From Macropodus opercularis (Eukaryota; Chordata; Actinopteri; Anabantiformes; Osphronemidae): 64,000 nucleotides of DNA. The stretch spans positions 4,242,001-4,306,000 of the forward strand of contig CM061107.1 of the NCBI GenBank assembly GCA_030770545.1, in the 5' to 3' direction. A program made the translations under genes and the position numbers. The notes under the pieces were generated by a model. It saw only the letters and a list, made by a program, of their open reading frames with translations, was not told where the DNA came from and searched no databases. Positions 12,621 to 25,239 of the stretch are shown here, in pieces (positions within the stretch are counted from its first letter, which is position 1; every line of letters starts with the position of its first letter).

Positions 12621-15600
12621 TTTTACGGCCCCACCAGGTCACTGGACGGTCATTTTCCCACCTTTGAGCGAATGGATCCCCACCAGACGTGTAAGCAGTG
12701 AGCAAACTGTCACATCCTTGTGGGGAGCCTGTGCCTATGGCTAAGGGGTTCTGAAATGTGTTTCGACAGCAGCTTCCTTTTAAAAGTGAAACTTGTTATT
12801 GCCTAAAAGGTGGTCAAAGAGGATTTTTTCCGATTTGCTAGTGGCTACAGGAGGTCTTCAACCTACGGTTTGACATAACTCAAGCCAAGTCACCGGGCAC
12901 AGAATGCTGACCTTGCCCCTGTTCCTCTTATCTGACAGCTTCAGCTCCCCAGCCTCATGTAGAGGGAGGCCTGCAGTGCTAACAAAATGTGGGTCAGCCT
13001 CTACCTATGGGGAAACAATGACTGGCAAGTCCTCAACATCAAAGGTGTAACCCCTAGAGTCAGCTTGATGCAAGGGGTTCAGAGACACAGCTAGAGGAAT
13101 ATTTAAACTCCTGCACACACACACACACCTAGCTCAGATGGATGTCAACTATGTGTTCATTCTATAACAGCCAGTATAATCAAAGGCCCAACCCATCTAA
13201 CGAAGCATCACATGCTCTGCTGCATAAACACAATAAAATGTAAAACGCGTTGGAACTCTAGCGAGTGACAGTAAGACCCTGATCAGACCACAAAGTCGAT
13301 TGCTGTTTAAGAGTGGAAGCAATCCGAAGATAGCTGGAAGCTGAGATAATGATGTGGCATCAGCGGGTACAGCAAACTGCTGCTATGAGCCAATAACAGA
13401 AATTCCCTCTATTGTAAACAGAGGCACAGAACTACACTATATTTAGTCTGAATTCCACGGCGCTTGTTTGGATTATGCCACTTCTCTGTTGAATTTATGG
13501 ATCCATATCCATAACAATTTTTTACAAGTGCAAGAAATGTAATCAACACATCCATGTGTTTGCAATTTCCTCGTCAATCCACTCCAGTTGACTGATCCAC
13601 GCCTAAATATAAAACCTCTGCTAGTGTAATCATAATTTCCAAAACCGCAGCGAAGAGCCACGGCTGCAAGACACCTGCTTCATACACTCAGCAGTAACCT
13701 TTAACCAGCTGCAAAACTCACAAGCAGACAACATTGAAATTCAGTCTGAAAGCTGTTTTCCTATCTGCAGCGAGAGTAAGATGGTGGAAATCCAGGCAGG
13801 CATAGATATCAGGAGCAGTAAGGTGGAATAGTCTTTTGGGAGCGCAGCGGGTTCACGGTGGTCCCGGCTCCTTGACCCTTGTGTGAGATGGTGTGAGGGG
13901 ACTTCTCAGACAGAGCCTAATATCCAGCCGGCTGGAACAAGTTCCCAGAACATTCTTGGCTTGTTCGCTGTGGTGTTGACAGTGAAGCCAGCGCCCTGAT
14001 TGCCTCCCTCCCTCCTCATACCACTTTGGAGCTCGAATAGCTGTTCAAGTAAAGCACTGAGACACTGATTATGCTGAGCAATGCGTGCTGGGAGAGCACC
14101 AATTATTCTGATGTGCCTTTTCATGTTTGCACATTGTGAGCAGCACATCAGCTGGAGTCCCAGGTGTACACAACAGCACGAGTCTGGAGAGGCAGCGTGT
14201 GTGACAGCAGAGGTGACTTTCTGTGAAGGAACAGTCAAGGCTGTCACAGACAACAATATGAATGTGAATATATGTAAAAAATAACCCAGTGGAGGTGGTT
14301 TTAGCCAACTTCACCCTTTCCTCGCCTCTTCCTTGAGTCCAGGTATAATAATTCAAAAAGCAGTTGTATTTATACAAATACTTAATACCTACCTACAGCC
14401 ACACCATTCATCAATTAATTTCTACATGCATAGATTTTATTGCAAAGTAATCATTACATCACCCACCACTACGTCCTGGAGGGAATCTTTGCATCAAGCT
14501 CATTCTTACTCAGCATTCTCTGTGCTGGTGGTTTGTCATGAATGACTTCAATAAGTAGATGACCTGATGTCAACTCTGCCATGACCTCTTCAGTGCTGCT
14601 AATAGCCTCACCGGGACTGAGCTGATGCAGCTTTATATACTACAGCAGAGGAAAACGATGATGAAATGTGAAAGAAATAAACCACTTAAATTCTGTAGTA
14701 GTCTGCTGCTGCATGCTCAACAAAATGATAACAAAATTCATTGTGTGTTTGTAAACATGAATGAAGGACCACATGCTCAGGCTGACTCATAGGATGCCCT
14801 GATGTAATCCCATTAGATGGAACCAACACGAAGCTCAAACACGTTGTGCTACTGATCTGTAAGGATGTAAGGATTTTTTAATAAAAAGGTCCTTGCCACT
14901 AACGTCATTCTGCTCACGTCAGGTAATTCAGCAAAGCCACTTCAAAACGTGCTTTGTTATTGTCTCCACAGGTCCAACTTTCAGTCATACTATTTAGATA
15001 TTCAGTAGGCAAAGCAGGTCCACTGTGCCAGTTGTACTTTGGGTTATAAAGCCACTGATTTGCTTCTAGGCCTGTTTGAAAAAAATATCAATTTAATTTT
15101 TGAGGTTATAGGAGGAGGTAGCGAGCATAAAGCTCTGTGCTTCCCACAGGGATCAGGCCCATAATGCTGCTATCTAACCTCCTGGGCTGAAAAACAATCA
15201 TTTTGTGAGGCGGAGGTCTCCCCAAGCATCTGCCTCTAATAATAACACCAGCCTCTGTCTGATAGAAGCATGTGGGCTGCAGTCATGTTGGCGGTTTCAT
15301 CAGAGCACACTGTGTTATCGCCAGTCAGTGAATGTGAATAACAAAAACTACAAAAATAAATTAATGTAGCTTTTGTGGAAGTATATGGCCATTAATGGTA
15401 TTTATTTTTAAATGGATCGATAGTAGTAGAAGCAGTGTAGCGGTTAAGGTCCCGATGCTTTCCTCAGAAGGCGGTGACGACCAAAACAAAGCAACAAATC
15501 ATCAGGTTGATGCAACTCAATGTTGAAAAAAATTAAAATAGCATTTTGTTCCATTCCTAATTTCCATAGATAAATAAAGCATTAACAAATCACTTTTGCC

Positions 15601-18600
15601 TTTCTCTGCTGATCCCAAGTGACCAAAAAGACCAGAATCATGTATGGTGTGATGGTAAACCCTTAATGTCTCAGATCTTCCTCCCACTTTGAACCTTTAT
15701 ATTGTGAGAATTGTGAGAAGCTGTTGAGTGACAGCATGAAATAAATGCTTTCTCTACAGCAGATGAAATAGAAGCAGGCACCGCAGCGTCAAGGCTTATT
15801 AGAAAATACTTCCAAAAGTCTTTATTGCTTTTTCTATTTTTAGATATCTTTTTATTTATTTTTACACAATTTGAAAATGTATATTAAAAACAGGTGAACT
15901 GAAATATACCTTTAGGTTTTTCAAAGAAAGAAGTATGCTGTTTACCCACTGAATAGAAATGAAAGCTTTTTAGCAAGGCATGGGTGCATTAGGAATGCGA
16001 TATTTTCACCAGGTATCATTTTGTAATTCACTGCTGAAACTGCATAGCTTGGGAGTCTTTCTGGCACTAAGGCGCATTGTCCAGTGGTTATTAGAGGTGA
16101 ACAGGAAAACCTGATGCGTGCGAAGTAAGAAAAAACAAAGGTGTGAGTTCATTAAGGCTGCATCGTTAATCAAAGGTTGGATTAAAGGCTTCTGGTTAGG
16201 AGTGTGATGCTGATAGATGGTCCAAGATCACAGGGTATTTAGCTACAGTACACAATAAACGGCAAAGTCAAGCACAGGGGAATTCCCCCCGTTAGCAACG
16301 CATCCTCATTAATATTCATGAATGCAGGTTGCAACAGAATATGCAGACACCTAGGAATGCTAGAAGCTGCTTTTGATCCTATGTGGTATCTCTCAGATAA
16401 TGAACAGTCTGTACCAGACTCATTTAAGAGCTGACTTGTCAAACAATGTAGACGTCTCACAAATACTGTGGGAGGAAGCGAACAATATCTGTTGCCGTCA
16501 AATCTAGCTATGACATCCTGTGTGGTGTTTGTATGTGACAGTTTCATCCAAGCACGCGGCCTCGCCACACTTTGACCCAGAACATGGTGACAAAATGTCT
16601 CTGCATTCACCAAGCCTGCAGATGTTTTTCCAAAAGGAGACAAACATACAAACTCAATTCATAAACAAGTGAGTCTGCCAAACCTCCAGTTTTCCTCTCC
16701 CCAAATGTTTCTTTTGTCACATTTAACAGCTTGGTTGTTGGTGTTACAGCTGCACAACACAGCAGTGACCTTTTCTAGGATGAATGAGCAGGAAACTGTG
16801 TGGACATTCAGAGACACTTTGTTCCAACATAAGAGGGCATCAAGGCTGTCCAGCAAGAAGTTTCCAGTGAAATCTGGCCTCACCCTTTCTACATTAAAGC
16901 GACACGCACCTACAGAACGTTCAAAAACCACATCTTCTAACTTTTCCTAACAGAACAGGTAACAGAAGCTGATAATACCTCAGACTGCACAAAGCAGAAG
17001 GTCTTTGCATACCCTGACCGACACGAGGTGTAAAGAACAGAAATGACTTGTTGGCCGTAAAACATTGTTTCTATGAAATGTATGAAATGTGGTATAAAAC
17101 TCTTCAACTCTGCGCCTTTGCTTATCTCCTGAAACCGCAGCTCTTAATTTACCATGTTTCTGCGTAAACAAGAAACAATTCTGAAAAAGTAGCTGCACAC
17201 GTCAAGATAAGAATCTCAGACGGATCAACTTAGCATAAAGCGGAAATGAAATATAAACCAACACTTATTGATAAGCAGCAGAAAACAAAGAGGGCACCAA
17301 TGCAGATGTGAGGACGTGGTTTCAGCTCACAGAATAATTCATGAGGTTTTACTGGAGTTATGGTAGAACTAAAACAATGATTTGTGCATGTTTAGGTTAA
17401 GTGAGTCAGTCTTGCATTGAAAATGGAAGCAGTTGATGTGTTAGGGGACACAGCACTGAGCCCACTTTGAACTGCATGCCCCAGTTTCTCACACTCGGAC
17501 ACAGCAATTATCATCCCACTGTTCCCCCATGAATGCGGCTCGGCCCGGCCATTATCCACCAATAAAGCTTTTGGCTACACTGTGTGGTGGCCAAAGCTCC
17601 GCAGGGATGAGATAAGACATGAGAGTGGATTCGGTTCTCAAAGCTGTAAATCTTTTTTACATGCATGCCCTCCTCCCAGCTCATGTTGGGAGACTGGAGC
17701 CATCGCAGCTAATTGGTTGAAAGCTCTTTCCGAGCTTAGAGCTATGACAGGGAAATGAGAGACACAAGTAGATTGGCCTTCCCTGAACATACAGGAGTCT
17801 GGAAGATGACAAACAGGTCAAACAATGGATGAATAGAGGACAATGCCCCTGCATAACTTATTTCAGCTTATTTGCAGTTTTTGCACGGTTTTCAGCTAAG
17901 GAGGAGAATTTTTAATGCGGTGATAGTATCAAACCAAGAGCTGCTCCATGTGTCATGATGAAATCCAAAAATTAAGACAGAAAAAACACAAACACGGAAA
18001 ACAAATTAATTCAGAGCAGGAAGTGGAGACGACCCTGAATGTTTTGCAAACAACAGCTTGAAGGGGAATAATGACCTTGGACAGGTGCCTGTGTCTGTTT
18101 CAGCTGGCAGACTGTGTGCTGCTGCTGTGAACACCTCTGCTACAACACCTGAATTAGTGTGAAACACCACAAAGCTCAAGAGAGATGAGGTGTTATGTAA
18201 AGACTGCATTCGCTTCATGAGATAAACCAACATCCCAGAATAAGACCATCAGAGACATTTGTGATGACACAAGGCCTGAGTAAACCCCAGTGGCAGTTTC
18301 TAATTTGAGCTGTTTTTAATTATCATCCCCAGGGGGAATAGCATCTGCGTGAAAAGTAATTTTCTGAGACGATATGTCTGCCGTGATTTCACATTTTGAC
18401 CTAAACGAATGCGAGCGCACTGAGATGACTGTGCATGATGAGTCTGCATCATTGTGTTGTTTTTGGTTCTGTATTTATTGCAGAAATGAGTCGGTTCAGT
18501 GGTTCTTCAATTAATGACAAAAACAAACCTGTTAACATAATGATTAATCAAACAAAAATGTCAGCAAATGAACGACAGCCTGAGTTTGATCCTGCATAGA

Positions 18601-21600
18601 CAGGATTTTCCATTTCAGAACCTCAAGTGAGCACAATACATGTTTTTGCCAATTTTGGTGATGACTACTCTGTGTCCACTTTACGTCTGTTTTTCAAAAC
18701 GCTAGCCTGATCCTTCCATCTCCCCTGCTCGATATATTTTTCCAGCTACGAATGAATGGGACCCACTGTTAATGGGGGATGTGAAGTCATCGCCCTCACT
18801 TACAAAACACTGGTTGGCACCTGGAAGGAGCAGCTGTCTCGCAGACTGTGACTGACAGATTGCAGCTCGGGAGCCCAGAAGACAGCGTCCTGGATGCAAG
18901 CCATTCAATGAATCTCCACCAACCATCAGCCTCACAACTGTTCTGACTCCACCATTACTCTGGCACACATGTATTCACCAGTGTTTCTGCTCTTCACAAG
19001 GGAAAGTACCTATTTACTGAAGAAAATATCTTTCCTTTCCCCTCCAATACCTTTCCATTTCAAATAGCAACTCAAAATTATGCACAGCGATACATGTCTT
19101 TCATTTAAGAGATTGTTTTGACAGGCCACATAGCTAAAGTCCAGCAGGACATATTTCCGCTGTAATTTGATCGACTAATCTGTTGCACAGAGGTTGATCT
19201 TGGCTCTTTTGTGAATTGTGATGGCTGCCTTTTCTAGACTCCCCACCCAGACCTCTTTCAAGCTGATCATAATCTAAAGTTAGACTCCATGGATCTATCA
19301 CTGTACCTGCATTACTGTATGTAAACTGGTGGACTTGAGCATAGTTTATTTTCCCTGGAAAAAAAAAGTTAAACTAAAATAAACTAACTTTAGCCACAGC
19401 CTGTGGGGTTCTTTGTCTATGTGTGCTTCAGTTAGCCCATGAAAAATGTGTCCATGGGCTAATTCTTTCTGTTAATCCAATAGTCTATGTTTGATCTGTG
19501 ACTGGAGTACTGAAGAGGTCGTGAAATCAGCTTTAATCACACGTATTTGCATGGAAATGGATATTGATTAGCAGAAATAGCCACACAGCTACAGCCACTG
19601 CTGCACTGCTGGAAACGTGTCTCGTTTAGTTCTTGAATATGTTCTGCCACAAAAAGAAACACAATCCCAGGATGCAAACGAAACTTTGATGCTAAAATGT
19701 ACAACAACCACAGCGGGTCCTCCGAGCGTGAATACCACAAGTTGGCTAAGGGTATGTAGAGGTGAGGATATCAAAAGCGGATGCGCTATCAAACTGTTTC
19801 ATATGAAGCAGTGGAAATGTGTTCCCCCAGTGGTGCAGACCCCGAAACACTGAGCTCAGGATCTGAAGTGAGCTGAATGAAAAACAACATGTGCATCCAC
19901 GCTCGGGCACACAGAGGCGTAGTGCAGAATTCACAACTCCATATCACTTTGAAAGGATCTATGCTTCAAACGTAAACATTACGGAAATACACTCCTCAAG
20001 CTGCAGCTGTCACCACAGAGCCGACAGCACAGGGTTTCTTTTTGAAAACGCTCAACCAGTGGCCGAACATAATAAAACTTTGACTGACAGGTTGTTATTA
20101 TGCCATAAGTATTTCCTCATAACTCTCTTTAAGTCTGCAGTGTATTTATATGACCATGCCATTTGAAATATCTTGCAAAATGACATACATTCAACTGTCG
20201 TTCACTAGTGCTTGTTTACCATTATGGGCAGATATTTGCATAATTCTGGAGAAAGCATATATACTAGATGTGCAATAAATCCGGGCAATAACATTAGCAA
20301 CTGATTAGCCCAGAGGGTTGCTAAGTTATAAGAACTGGTGAACACTATCTTGTCCGTCTGAACACCGGAAAGTCAAATGTGACATTTTCTTCTAAAGCAA
20401 AAACACACTTGAGTAAAAGTGAGATCCAGAATATGATGCTGACTTTGTCTCTTAAATGCATCAGGGTATATGGATGAATGAAATTTCCCACAAAGCCTTT
20501 CCATCACTTTCGCTGCTTACGGTTTTGTAAAGCTCGTGTCACGTGTAGGTGGGTATGAGACGCTGAATAAAGGCTGATACTTTAAATAATTACTTTCTTT
20601 GGAACTATAGATTTGTTTTCATGTATAAATAGAGACACTGTGCATTCATTGCAATTCTTGAAGCCCAAGGTGATGTCTTTGTATTGCTAATTTCATCAGC
20701 TCAGGATACAAAAACTACTGATTATCAAAAGCACTGCACCTTGAGCCTCAGTAGACAAATCCATTAATATTAAAAGACCTATATGTTCAGCTGGGTTTTG
20801 TTCTTTCATCTTTCATGCATTTATTTATATTCCATGGTGACGTTAGATTGTGTTATATATATTGTGTATACCCTTCAGGAGTGTGTATACATACATATTG
20901 TAGAAACCGAGTGTCGACCCCATGACATCCTGTCCAGCCTCAGTTCTCCTTGCTCCAGACACAGGACAATTCACAAGAAGCAACTACAAACACAACATAG
21001 ACCCTCATAAATCAAAAGTGTCTATCGAGAAGAAAATTCTTCTGCTCCCCCTCATATGACTCTTTGAGCTCAGCTTAGTCACACGACGCACAACATGGTT
21101 TATTGATTTCATCGCGCATTGGAACAGAAATATTCAATTTTTCCCACTCATCCACTGATGTGAAGAGCGCAGCCTCCAAAGCACAGAGAGCTACGATGAA
21201 GACGATGGAGGGTGGCAGCTTCGATCGAAAGTCCCCGTTTGTTGAAGTGCTGAGGCAGCAATGTTCTCTGTGGCATCAGGTACTTATGTCCGTCTGATTG
21301 TTGAGTCAAATCTCTTCAGAGAGATTTCAGGGAGTGAACAGATGTAATAATGGTTTCCCCTGTGGAACATAGCCTGAGTCGTGTGAACTTGGCGGAACCC
21401 AGTGTTAACTGACAGGCATGAATTCAGCCTGCTCTGGTACAAGCCTGAGCGCATTTTCACTTACTTCACTGAAAGGTTTACTTAATCTCACTGTAGTGTC
21501 TCTTCCATCAGAAGTTAGAATCTTGACCAGTCTGGTTTTAGGGATTTCTGCGATAGCCTTGTTTTTGAGAAACTGTTGGACAAGTACTCTACCACTCATA

Positions 21601-24600
21601 TTTGGCAACGTTCTTGTTCTTGTCTGAACCTGGTGCTTATATTTCCCACAATGCATCCTTTCTGGTTTGTGATTTGGATGTACTACGCTCGAAGCAGCTA
21701 AGCCTCGCACTTCAATCAGAAGTACAGTAAGGACGGTGCACAGTCTGGTGATCTCCCCTACTTTTCGCTTTCAAATTTATATTCTTCAACAAGCCCCCAG
21801 GTATTGGATGGATGTGCACGCTCTCAACTGGCTCAATTTTTAAAGGTGCCAATGCTCTAAAGGAACAAAAACTCGCAGACTCGTACATGCACTTCCACTC
21901 GTGAATGAGCCTGGAGTGGAATGGACATTTAGAGAATTCAAATGAATGCACATTCACAATCTCATTCTAGTGAATACTTCTTCACTGGCAAGATCTGCAA
22001 GTAAAATTTGAGTATCTATTCAAAACTGTAATCAAAACAAGATGGATACTTGGAAAAAAAACTACTCAACAGAAGGACCAATGTATTTTAAATTAAAAAA
22101 GAAATATATGTCTTCATTTAAAACTAATAACAGCCATAAATAGGACCGTGATAGTCTTGGACCTTTTGTAGCAGACAAATCTCGTTACTATTGATTTTCA
22201 GGCAGCGTTTCAGGCTGTTGAGCCATTATTATCTCCAAAAGGCATTTCATGATCTTTCTCTGTTTATACAACGGTGCTGAATAACATGTACAAATATTGC
22301 AGTGAGGCTGTAGTCTCTGCACAACCTTGACACACACAACATGCAGCGAAAGAGATGAGTAATGTTCGTGGCTGGAAAGAACGGCACCGAAGCAGCTGCC
22401 GAGCTCCTGGGACTGAAAACCAGACTGAGCAACAAACACAGTTCCACAGAAGACATTTCATCCCCTTTTCATTGTGGAGCTTATTGGAAACATCCCGGTT
22501 TCAATGGAAACTGTGAATCATTTGGGTCAGTTTTAAAAGTTCCCACATGAGGCATATGTAAAAGCCATTATTTCTCCCGATCTTATCTGACTGTCCTGCT
22601 GGGGTCTGTGTAACTATTTAAACTCTTCCCGTTATTTGTGCAGTTAAAAACTCCGTAAAAAAGAACTAGAACACCTATTTTTACAACCTGTCCCAGTATG
22701 CAGAAGAATTTTTGTCTAGGCTAACAGGGCATGATATGGCCCACAGGAAGACTTCCCCAAGCTTCCCAGCCAGAGGAGAGTGTGTCAAGATGTATGAACT
22801 GATACAAGCTTTGCAGATTGAACGCGCTTCTTAAATTAAAAAATCATGTAGGTCAGTCAATTAGCTATTTCTTTAAAACTGCCTTGAGTTTGAAGCATCG
22901 GGCAGGATGACTCATAAGCTGTGGATGACTTGCTGAAGAGACAACTGCTGATTACACAATCACATCATCAGCGTTGTTGGTCGGCTGAGTCCTTCCACCA
23001 GTGAGATACAGCAGGCAGACACAAACATTCATACTGTGAGAAGACAAACTTCCTGAAAATCTATAATATCCCCTGGGCTAGCTGTTTATTGCAGTAAAGT
23101 GCATGTGCTGGTAATAATGGGAGTTAGAGACTTTTGAAACTAGCATGCGGAAGATGGAAATGGTAGCCATTACGATGCTTGTCATGATGATGATCAACTC
23201 AGCGACAGCAGTAACAGAACCGTGGCTGCAGCACTGACACATGACACGAAACAGCAAACGTCCGAGCTGAGCATGCAAACTGCGGTAGCACGCGCCTGCA
23301 GAGACTCACTGTCCAAACGTGGCTGCACGATGAGTCACGGCCCACAACTCTGGTCGGTCGGGCTTCACCATGCGAGAGCTGGGGATAAACAGACCATCAC
23401 AAACAACTTTTACTTTACTCTGCGACTACTGCACAGCGTCCTGGGAATAATACAGTAATTGAACTGAATAAATTAAAATTTTGAGTAGAAGAGTAGATCT
23501 ACTACAATGAAACCCAAGCCTCTGCTATCAAACACAACATTCACGAAGAAACTATTACTGACCAGCGCAAGATTACATTTAGGACTAATAAATGTTCTCT
23601 TTGGTCAGATGTATTCAAAATAAACGTAAAAAGAATGCTGTGACGTGTGAGAGCCATGCATTTGAGGGGGGGATTACTTCCATGAATGGAACTTTATAAG
23701 CCAAAAATACTGGCTGTGAAGATGACTTTCATTTGAGGAAGCCCTGCAGAAGGGAATTTCCTGAAGTTACAATGATCCTAAACACTGTGCTGAAATCACA
23801 CACTTGTAGGAGTTTGCCCACGATGTGAACAACTGAGGTGAAGTGTTTGAGGTGAACGCAGAGCAACAAAATCCTGCCGGCAAACAGCGGCTGAAAATCC
23901 AGCTGTGTTAGAGACCTGCATCCTCTCTGTCATCATATCAACCCCTCCTCTGTAAACGCTGAGACAGCAACATCGCAATATTCAAGATGATTAACATTTA
24001 CCATGTTTTGACTTTCCTTACAGGAATAAATCTAAAAACTAGAACTACACCGTTTATAGTTGAGCGCAGGAGCTACAGATGGAATCAGCAAAAGTAGAAA
24101 GGTTTTCATTTTCTATGCCTAGTGTTATTTAACCATAGAGATGACTCTATCTTATTTCCCCATGTTTCTGTCACTGGTACTTCACCGAGGTCCAATTTAT
24201 TTGAGTGAAATGTTTGCATTTCTTATGCATTTTAAGGCTATTTTTTGGTGTCAGCAGATCTCTCAGTCTGTCCGCTTTTCCACTATGGGTCAATCCCATA
24301 GAGAAAAATCCTGCTAATAACACATCACCACACGTAGCTTTCAGAAACAATATCCCTCCATAGTGAAGGCAGAAATAAAGAAATGCTGCTTGGACCCTCA
24401 CTAGACAACAGGACGGCCACTGATTATTTTCAATCTTCCAACGCACCAACAAATTAAATCCCACTCTGCTGTACTTTATGAACATATATAAAAAGAAACT
24501 GGGCGAATAAAAAAACAGCATCACGGGATACTATGTTCTTAAAACTGATTCTTTAAATATATAACACTGTGAAATTCCTGTTTGCATGGACATAACAGGA
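12621..24600. other. gene-free stretch
   Basis: Twelve kilobases without a recognisable exon or RNA gene. A (CA)n of about 7 units lies at 13114-13128. Three inverted repeats cluster at 19342-19462. The longest ORFs (16239-16643 minus, 134 codons; 21405-21710 minus, 101 codons) have no recognised domain and no splice context that would make them genes. Conserved non-coding elements could be present but cannot be called from one sequence. Confidence 0.5.
19342..19462. repeat. cluster of short inverted repeats
   Basis: tagtttatttt (19342-19352) pairs with aaaataaacta (19376-19386). ttagcccatg (19432-19441) pairs exactly with catgggctaa (19453-19462). Between them ccacagcctgtgg is a further small palindrome. 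It could be a remnant of a miniature inverted-repeat element, but no terminal repeat plus target duplication could be defined. Confidence 0.5.
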
Positions 24601-24639
24601 TTATCGGCCGCTGCCCTTCACCCCTCACCCTCCTCACTC

Positions 24640-24640
24640 C

Positions 24641-24676
<36 letters not shown>

Positions 24677-25230
24677 CTGACTCCCACTCTTCATAACGCT
24701 TCTCTGTCCGCCTGAGAAAGAAGCAGAAGAGAAGTGACGCTGTCACAGGGCATCGAATCTACAACTTGTTCATATGGACCCGCCAGCGGAGCTCAAACAC
24801 TGATAATTACACGGACTTACAAACGCCATTGAACGCGTGACCAGCGAGCGAAATGGAAATATATGAGCCGGCAAAGAGTTGTTTGATCCGGGTGGTCGTG
24901 TGAGCGCGACCGGCTCCGCGTCTCCAAACCTCATGGTAGGTTTTACGTTTTCCACGCCTTTGATTGGTGTCTTTCTTAAACGTTACTTGTCAGACTGCTG
25001 CTATTGTCTCCGCGGCCCCGCGTCGCTGAAGTTCGTGCGCGCGGCTCGCAGCCTGCATGACTGTGTCACTGTCCGTGGCGCGAGCCTGTGCACGAACGGA
25101 AAAGTTTTTGGGTGATTTGACTGTGCGCGTGCGCGTAAAACCGGAGACGTCGCCAACATAACGGGCTCCTTTGAGCGGAGCGGCGCCCGCGGACCGCGCA
25201 GAATGAATGGGTCACTATTCTAACACTAAC
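24640..25230 (+). promoter_or_regulatory. CpG-island-like block, candidate chst15 promoter and 5' non-coding exon
   Basis: CpG density rises sharply against the surrounding AT-rich DNA, with clusters such as gagcgcgaccggctccgcg, ctccgcggccccgcgtcgc and gcggagcggcgcccgcggac. A GA microsatellite borders it on the left. A good 5' splice site (ctcatg followed by gtaggt, 24936-24941) lies inside, as expected for a non-coding first exon on the + strand. The first chst15 coding exon has a usable acceptor at 39656-39657, so a 14.7 kb first intron would join them. Large first introns are usual for this gene family. The block could instead belong to another transcript. Promoter status and the link to chst15 are inference. 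Confidence 0.5.
24644..24675 (+). repeat. (GA)n microsatellite, 16 units
   Basis: Uninterrupted AG/GA run of 32 bases immediately upstream of the CpG-rich block. GA tracts are frequent just upstream of vertebrate promoters, which adds modest support to a promoter reading. Confidence 0.95.
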
Positions 25231-25239
25231 TCAACAGCT

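Noticed and set aside
15433..15520. gtagcggttaaggtcc..., which hints at a SINE head
   Set aside because: No B box, SINE body or tail follows, and the resemblance is too short to call.
16239..16643. 134-codon minus-strand ORF
   Set aside because: No recognisable family or start context. Treated as accidental.
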